In this document: positions 57,041 through 64,000 of the stretch, piece after piece | Position numbering within the stretch: position 1 is the first letter of the stretch | Layout of the letters: each line of letters starts with the position of its first letter | Notes under the pieces: generated by a model | The model's input: the letters and a program-made list of their open reading frames with translations, nothing else | Told to the model about the DNA's origin: nothing | The model's database searches: none | Made by a program: the position numbers and the translations under genes | Source of the DNA: Pollenia angustigena | Lineage: Eukaryota > Arthropoda > Insecta > Diptera > Polleniidae | Direction of reading: 5' to 3' | DNA length: 64,000 nt | Assembly (NCBI GenBank): GCA_930367215.1 | Contig: OV884059.1 | Span: 49,384,957-49,448,956, forward strand

Positions 57041-57693
57041 CAAGTAAGAAGGTATAGTCGGTGAAGCCCGACCATAGTATACCCTACACCACAGTATTTA
57101 AAAACACATCATGCTTATGTGTCTATATAAATATACATTTATCTATGTTCATAAACTTCATTAAAATCGGTTTGAAGTTTGTGAGAGGCAGAAATTGCCC
57201 CTTACCTCCCATTGTGGTCCTATTTTTGAAAAATTTTATAGCTTATGTGTACATATAGATATGGATCTATCTATGTTTTAAATATCATTAAAATCGGTTT
57301 GAGAAGCAGAAATTGCCCCTATCTCCCTAAGTGGTCCTATTTTTAAAAAATGTATACCTTTTGTGTCCATTTAGATATAGTTCTATGTTCATTAAAATCT
57401 GTTTGATAGTTTCTGAGAGGAAGAAATTTCTCCCTATCTTCCCTCGTGGTCCTACGATTCGGCCCAATAGGCTTGGCTTGGTCCTTGTGCCAATATGTCC
57501 TTTGTCCCGAATTTGATCAAGTTATCTCAAAAATTGCGAACTGTACTTTGCGCACAAAGTCGTTAGTTCGACTCAGAAAGTGATTCTGAGTCAATCGGTG
57601 TACGTAAAGGTGGGCTAAGGAACAATATTTTAAGGTGTTACAGACATCAGCACAAACGCATAGTACCCTCCCCACTATTGTGGTGGTGGTAAA
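57041..57693. mobile_element. H2 element, related to H1
   Basis: The left end is CAAGTAAGAAGGTATAGTCGG with a short hairpin (tcgg..ccga) and tataccctacacca. The right side is ccccactattgtggtggtgg. The first bases match H1 (CAAGTAAGA). The body contains about three tandem units of 115-130 bp, each with 'gaagcagaaattgcccct..cct...tggtcctattt'. There is no ORF. Confidence 0.55.
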
Positions 57694-57939
57694 AATATTG
57701 TATTGTTATGGTAAAAATATTAACCTAATTGATAAAATCGAATTAACGGCTGCTTAATGTAACCTATTTCTCAAATTACTTTTGACGATGTTTACTTGGC
57801 TAAACACCCTCTATACTTCAGCATTAGACCATGGAAGTGAGAGCAACTTTATAGTCAATTCTGAAATTTCTAAAACAATTTTGTTACCGCCTGCATCTCT
57901 TTTTTGAAATACTTGCAACCAGAAAGAAACAACGATGTT

Positions 57940-59655
57940 TGTGTTGATCGATTTTATAAATTTAATAGTGGTCATGAAATTTCGTTGCCAAGAATCTGAA
58001 GATTCTGAGGTTATATGTGATATGTTTGCCGATTTTTTTGCCACAACTTATTCTGATGCTGCTCTTTCCCTACTTTTAATGGCAATCATATTTTGGTTAA
58101 CTTAAAAAGGCTAAAGATGTCTTTTTGTCATGGTGCTGATCTTGCTCCAACATGTATTTTAAATCAATGTGCTGAATCATTAGTTACGCCATTAACTTTA
58201 ATGTTCAATGCGTCGATTATATGTGGTTATTTTCCCGTATTATGGAAAGATTCGTATATAAAACCTTTATTTAAATCTGGTAATAAATCGGATATAACTA
58301 ACTATAGAGGAATTGCCAAATTAAGTGCTATTCCAAAACTTTTTGTAAAACTAGTTACTGATTTCCTCAGACATCACCCCTCGTCGTTACTGGAATCATG
58401 CCAGCCAGCATGGTTTTAGAAAAGGCTGTTCAACTACAACCAATGTACTTCATTTAACAACTTTAATTAATTGTGCATTTACACAAAAGAAACAAACTGA
58501 TGCTGTTTATACTGACTTCAGTAAAGCGTTTGATAAAGTTAATCATCACCTTCTTCTTACTAAATTGGATTTATTAGGTTTATCCCGTAGAAGTTTATGC
58601 TGGTTAAGTACATTTCAATAATTGTTTATCCAAGTACATTTATGTTTCGTCCGGTGTTCCCCAAGGCAGTCATATTGGCCCACTTTTATTTTCGCTGTTT
58701 ATTAATGATCTGCCCAACGTTATCAAGTTCGCCAATATATTGATGTATGCTGACGATGTAAAAATTGTCCATTCTTTTAATTGCTTTGCTGATCATTTTT
58801 ATCTTCAATATGATCTTAATAACTTCTTTTTATGGTGTAATCATAATATGATGGAGCTGAACCTTGTGAAATGCAAATGCATGCGTTTTTGTAGAAATAA
58901 CTGTATTGCTGTTAATTATGATTTGGGTGGTAATCAACTGGAGTTGGTTGATTCGTTTCTTGATCTTGGAGTCTTACTGGATCCCAAATTAAACTATGTT
59001 TCTCATATTACATTAACTGTAAATAAAGCTCGAGGCGTTATTGGCTTTATTAAGCGCTAGGCTAAAGAATTCACTGATCCATACATAACGAAGCAACTTT
59101 ACGTATCACTCGTTAGATTAATCTTAGAATATGGGTCAATCATTTGAGATCCATTTTACAACATTCAAAATTCTCGTATTGAATCGGTCCAAAAACAATT
59201 TTTATTATTCTGTTTACGTGATCCTTATTGGAGTTACTCGACAAAAGTCGTCGTACAATGTTAAATGTTTCTTTTATGGTTAATCTAATTAATGGTAATG
59301 TTTGTTGTGATTTTCTGTTAGAGTCTGTTTAATTATATATACGTAGTCGCAATACGTGTCATTATAATCTGCTTTTTGTTAAATTTTATAGAGAAAATTA
59401 TGCTATTGCTGATCCGTTTTCAAGGTTATGTAGGCAATTTAATTCTCTGTCACAATTTGTTAATTTTTCTTTATGTCTAAATTCCATAAAGCATAAAATT
59501 ATTGTTTTTCTTAATTCGTAAATTTTTATGTACATATATTCTGTAAAGTTGTAGTATATTTTAAAATGCATATTGTTATTCATTAATTTTAAGTCAATAT
59601 TGTTATAAGTCAGTAAGGATAATATCCATTGATAAAATATATAAATAAATAATAC
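57940..59655 (+). pseudogene. LINE (CR1/Jockey group) RT pseudogene
   Basis: Recognisable in order: MFADFFATTYSDAA (about 58020), TNYRGIAKLSAIPKLF (58300), HGFRKGCSTTTNVLHL (58410), YTDFSKAFDKVNH (58507), SSGVPQGSHIGPLLFSLFIN (58648), MYADDVKIVHSF (58744, the catalytic box intact) and NKARGVIGFIKR (59020). Several frameshifts and stops, including TAG at 59058, break the frame. The 3' end is A-rich (ataaataaataatac at about 59645). It belongs to the same family as 39308-41135 but is a separate insertion. Confidence 0.82.
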
Positions 59656-60384
59656 TGTTTTTTTTTTTTTTTTATTTTGAAAGATATTTCAGCGTCATAG
59701 TTTGTAGCGATTTTCAACATTTGTAAAAGTTGTGATTTCACTTTTATAAATTTGTATAATAAAATTAAAATTATTCTTTTAAAAGAAAAACGGCAAAAAA
59801 TTTTATCAAGATTTTTGTATGACGTGCTAAATTCCCAATTTTTCATATTTGATAAATATGTACACTGAAATTTATTGTTGGGGGAAAGCTAGCTTCTATG
59901 CGCATTTTACTGGTTGCTTAGGCCAGATCATCAGGAAACCTTTTCCAAAGATTTTAGAAAAGCTAAAAATATTATACAAATAAAACCCTAAAGCGAATAA
60001 GAATTTTAAACACTCAAAGTCTTACTTATAACAATATCAAAGCTTAAACAAAACACCAACAATAAACAGTGAGTTTATCTTTTCCTACATCCCCCTAAAA
60101 TTGGTTGGGTTCTTTTCGACTCGAATTGTAGTTGTAAGTGGGTAAAAAGAAAAAACAAAATTAAAAACATATTGTTTCATTCTATTATCTTCGCAAGAAA
60201 ACAACAAAAAAAAAAAACAATTTGGCAATTCAAAAATGGCTAATGGCTAATGGCTAAACAGGATGAAAAATGGCTAAATCTAGCCACTAAATGGCTAAAT
60301 TGCCAACACTGTATAAATGATACTCTCGTTGTGAGAAAATGGTACCCTACAGATGAATCACCTGAAAGAATCATTTGTGATATA
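59656..60384. other. No gene; possible hAT end at 60235-60311
   Basis: A poly-T run sits at 59657-59675. At 60235-60311 'tggctaa' is repeated seven times and the block ends ttgccaacactg, which is the complement of a CAGTGTTGGCAA-type hAT terminus. The opposite end was not found. Nothing else was recognised. Confidence 0.35.
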
Positions 60385-62390
60385 GTTATTTCCGCTTAAT
60401 TGAGTTTCTAAAAATGCACGACTTTTGCCGAAATTAAACGGGAACTCAATGAGGCAGTTCTCGGTTAATTGAATCCCCGACGCAATTAAAACGAAAATCG
60501 CTTAATTGTGTAAGATGTGCAGTAAAACGAAACACCCATGTGTATATAGAAAATAAAACTTATTTCATTATATATTTTATATAACATTTACAGTTAGGGA
60601 AAAAATTGTTCATGAAATTATAAAAAAGGTATGTATGTCTATCATGAAAACTATTAAAATTTAGACTTGGAAACTTTCTAAAACTATTGTATGGCTTTCT
60701 ACATTTTATAATAATACTATGTAAGCTTATTTTCAAAAGTACCGTTAGATTTTATATTTATATTAAGTTAACATTCAAACCATATGTGTGAACAATATTG
60801 ACCCTGTGTGAATCTTTCATACAAATTCCAAGAAATTTTAAGTTTTATCTGTGTGATTTGCTTTTAAAGTGAGTAAATTAATTCATAAATAATTAATTTT
60901 TTTAAAATTGAAATTTTGCCTAGTTTCTTCAAGAACGGTAAGTCAAAAGCGGCACTTTAAAAAAAAGCATTGTGAAAAATTTAAAAAAAGGAGTCTCACA
61001 TCGCTAGATCAAAAAAAATACAACATTTCAGTGGGATTTGAATGTGAAATAAATAAAAAGTGTAGTTTGGATACCAAAAGCAACAAAGCTGGTCGCCCAG
61101 AAAAAACTTTCGCCAAAAGATTTTCGCGAATCAAAGCGAATTATTGTTACTGGTGTTGTCAATATAGCAATTAAGGTCCGGCAAATACTAAGCACTGAGT
61201 ACAATTTAGATGTAAGCACTAAAATCGTACAAAGTTGCTTAAGTTTTTGTAGATTAGTAGCTAGACTAATGAGCGACAACCCACCTTTTAGCAAAAATAA
61301 AAGCTGAAAACGGCTGAATTTTGCAAAAGAGTAAAAAAAATCAGTTTTAAAGATTCAATGCGTCTAAAATTCTAAGATCGGACAAAAATTATGAGATTGG
61401 AGCCAGTGGGACGGCAGTAAGCAAATATTAAAATTTTGATGATCTCATAAATGACTTGAGATTGTTTTCGCGGGAACCAGATTCGAGCACTCCGCTAATT
61501 CAGAAGAAAAATGTGTGCCATGTACTACAAAACCATCCTTAAAGACCCGTAGATTCCAAGATTAGCCATATTCGGCTAAGAACCTTGACAGGATGATATC
61601 ATTATGCAGGACAACGATCTTAAGCATACTTCAGAAACAGCTAAAAGTTTGTTTGAAGAAAATCAAAATTCGAAAATAAATTAACCTTATCAGTCGCCGG
61701 AGTTGTACCCACTTGAGTACCTTTGGTCCGTTCCACAACGGCAAATTTTTTTGCTCAGAGGAACCCGCCTAACAGTGCATATAAGCTTTGGGAGGTTGCC
61801 GTTAAAGCTTGGAAAAATAAAGCCGAAAATGCTAAAAACTTTAGTAAGAGTATGCCTAAACGGATTAAGGTGGCTTAAAAGAGCAAAGAGACAACACACC
61901 AAAAGCTAGGACCCAAATACAACAATAATCTCTAACTGCGGTCATAATTGTTCACACTCATAACTTAATACTAATACCGAGTAAAATATTATGAACACAT
62001 ATTTTTTTGGAAAATTTTTATTTTTAAGCTCTTGAAATATTCTACATTTCATATAGTCCAAAAAAATTTAATAATTATAAATAAAACAAAAATTTGTAGC
62101 CTTTTTTGTCAATACGCTAATTTTGGGAACAATTTTGTCCCTAACTGTATTTATATAACAGAAAAATTACTTTCTTACCGCAAACAAATTTTTTTACGTT
62201 TGTGGAGCAAAAACAAATTAAAAAGACGGAGACAATTAACCGAAACATTTGCTCTTGTTTCGCAATGCGGTCTTATTTTGCGAAATAATGAAGCGGTTGA
62301 CGCAATTAATAGTAACTCAACTAAACGGGCATTTTTACAAAGTCAGTTAAGCGGGGCTCATTCAACTAAAAAAAACCACTGTACAATTGT
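60385..62390 (+). mobile_element. Tc1-like transposon with long inverted ends, decayed
   Basis: The left region (ccgcttaattgagtttctaa, then aaatgcacg and aaattaaacggg) and the complement of the right region (ccgcttaactgactttgtaa, then aaatgcccg) match over 100 bp or more with many changes. The right end reads ccactg followed by ta. The left terminus has eroded. A transposase relic lies between them. Confidence 0.65.
60908..61920 (+). pseudogene. Tc1-like transposase relic
   Basis: The first frame (60908-61174) gives SNKAGRPEKTFAK, and after a frameshift the helix-turn-helix continues with IIVTGVVNIAIKVRQIL and YNLDVSTKIVQSCL. Near 61595 IIMQDNDLKHTSETAKSLFE matches the Q-D-N-D-P-K-H-T catalytic block, with Leu for Pro. 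It is followed by YQSPELYPLEYLWSV (catalytic region usually SPDLNPIENLW). The tail LWEVAVKAWKN and SMPKRIKVA lies in two further frames (61785-61890). There are numerous stops. The first Asp could not be located with confidence. Confidence 0.78.
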
Positions 62391-62594
62391 CTGATTCCTT
62401 TTTGATAATTTTAATGTTAGCTTTTCTAATCATTATCGAGTCGTTTTTTCTAATTTTTTAATCGTAAATTATATACATCGTTTTTGATAATTTGTATTTC
62501 ATATCAATTTTTAATTGTCATGGTTTTTTTAATTTTTCTCCGATAAAATCAGCACCATTATGACTTTTGAACCAAACAAAAGTAATTGGAAATA

Positions 62595-63418
62595 ATATTT
62601 TGTATTAAAAATAAAAATTGTTGACCAAAAATCGAATGATTTTATCCAAAATATGCACTTAAGCAAAATGCACGTACACGATTTTTTTTCTAACAAAATT
62701 TAGCCATCATAAACAACGGTTTGTATTTTGTGCAGATAGGCAAAAAATGCAGCTAAACGAAAAATACTTTATCAATTTAAAATATTAATAATCTCTTACA
62801 CTGTAATTTTGTATAATAAAAAAGTTACACTACTTGAGTTTTGTTAACTTTCCTTTAATTTAATTTGTTATCCGTATCGGTATCGCCGATATTTCTTTTT
62901 GAGAGTCGGAATCGTATCGGCAAAAATACGTATCTTTACGTCCCTAATAAAAAGGAATTTGAATATTTATATCATTAAGGCCCAACTATACAGTCATTAG
63001 TTAGCTAACAACAACAGCTTAGCAAATAAAATATTATTTCCAGCTTTATCTTAACCATTAACTTCTTTTATTTTTCTATTACATAGTGCAATAACATTCG
63101 GGGTATCGCCGCCAGCGTCAATACTTGCAATGAGAAATAAAACTAGACTAATGTAGCCCGTTTCTGTGTTTCTCACATCGTAAAACTGTTCGCATGAAAC
63201 GTGTGAATCGCAACAAAAATAGTGTGAAATGAAACAAAAAATGGTTTTTCTCACACAAGTGTTTCTGTATCTTTTATTTGCGAGAATTATCTGTCATTTA
63301 AATAATTTTCCAGCAATTATTGGAAGGATGTGAGAAAAAGTGTTTCTGTAACAATATTTTGCGAAAAGTTTCTTACAAGAACTGTCAAAATAAGTCACAT
63401 TTGAAATTGGTGCGAGAA
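62595..63418 (-). repeat. Inverted copy of the 850-bp repeat
   Basis: This is the reverse complement of 2334-3190, including 'cggggtatcgccgccagcg' (about 63101), 'aaggcccaac' (62977) and 'tttacgtccctaat' (62937). The two copies face each other across the window. Short open frames on either strand are not conserved as proteins. Confidence 0.75.
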
Positions 63419-63694
63419 AACCAATATGTAGATATTTTAAATTTAAAATATCGATACCTTCCCGCAAGAATGTGTTAAGCGACACTTTTTTCGAAAATGA
63501 CTTTTTGATGTGGAACTATATTAGAAGTCAAGTTTTCTCATTGGAATAATGTTGCTCCCTGAAATTTGTATTATTCGCCAAAGAAATTATGCTAATCCAC
63601 ATTTTTAAAAATGTAATTGTCGTAAGGAACAAAAGGTCCACACAAAAATTTTGTTGGATTTCGCTTAGTTTAACCGAAATTGTCGCTATAGATT

Positions 63695-63979
63695 TTGATT
63701 GTCCTTGAGTTTAAAAAATTTTTCTATTCTTCAAAACTGCCAGTATCAGGCCCGAAACGAAAGGATTTAGAGAGTCTGCTCAAAAGAAAGTTTATTCCTG
63801 AACTATACTTTTATATAGATTTTGATTTATTGTATTGTTTAACAGAAAAAATAAAAAATGAATTAAACGACACCATTTATTTCAAACCTTTATTTTTTGT
63901 GTCCATGTCAATGTGTATGAAGCGCCAATGTCTTGACCACGAAAATGTACTAAGCACCAAAAACTTTTTATCTGACTAA
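63695..63979 (+). other. Unrecognised 94-codon open frame
   Basis: The open frame starts MIVLEFKKFF and contains PKRKDLESLLKRKFIPELYF and then a Cys-containing tail (MSMCMKRQC). Its composition is not obviously low-complexity, but I do not recognise a family. No motif, neighbour or codon signal supports it beyond length. The surrounding 63420-64000 holds nothing else I can name. Confidence 0.15.
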
Positions 63980-64000
63980 AATTTTGGTTTTGCAATGATG

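Noticed and set aside
60908..61174. Stand-alone small DNA-binding protein
   Set aside because: The frame continues after a frameshift into Tc1-type helix-turn-helix and catalytic motifs, so it is the N-terminus of a broken transposase.

Overview
The window is AT-rich eukaryotic DNA made almost entirely of nested transposable elements. The mix (BEL/Pao with a roo-like env, Jockey-clade and RTE-like LINEs, pogo/Tc1, hAT and many MITEs, and tRNA-derived SINE-like units) points to an insect, most likely a higher fly (inference). No single-copy host gene was recognised. Every long coding region is a transposon relic with stops or frameshifts.

Left part (1-17338): three copies of one RTE-like LINE lie at 1-2057, about 4570-8300 and 12631-14330. 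The second and third are followed by the same fragment of Jockey endonuclease and the same tail, so they look like a tandem segmental duplication. It has been disturbed by a TTAA MITE (7387-7655), a 3.7-kb element called here 'H1' (8571-12308, itself carrying three nested elements) and a pogo-type MITE (14966-15598). A PHD-finger ORF (16133-16597) is probably ORF1 of a LINE.

Centre (17339-56766): one BEL/Pao retrotransposon has 5' and 3' LTRs 39 kb apart, bounded by the 5-bp duplication GCCTC at 17334-17338 and 56767-56771. Its own sequence is only a small part of this span. Later insertions are: a 19.5-kb H1-bounded block in the leader (17949-37494), which contains a near full-length Jockey LINE with its own 3.1-kb insertion, a hAT relic, a hAT MITE with a perfect 8-bp duplication and a pogo relic; a 5'-truncated LINE between protease and RT (39308-41135); a 380-bp unit present twice in tandem in the RT region (42088-43390); and an 8.8-kb foldback-like element in env (46493-55320). 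That last element is 14 near-identical monomers of about 564 bp followed by an inverted partial monomer.

Right part (56772-64000): the continuation of the repeat into which the BEL element inserted, a second element family with related ends (H2, 57041-57693), a decayed LINE RT (57940-59655), a decayed Tc1-like element with long inverted ends (60385-62390), and an inverted copy (62595-63418) of an 850-bp repeat that also lies at 2334-3190.

The most informative signals are the empty-site comparisons available inside the window. They give exact ends and target duplications for several elements and an order of insertion. All boundaries and family names were worked out by eye and should be checked by self-alignment and repeat-library search.
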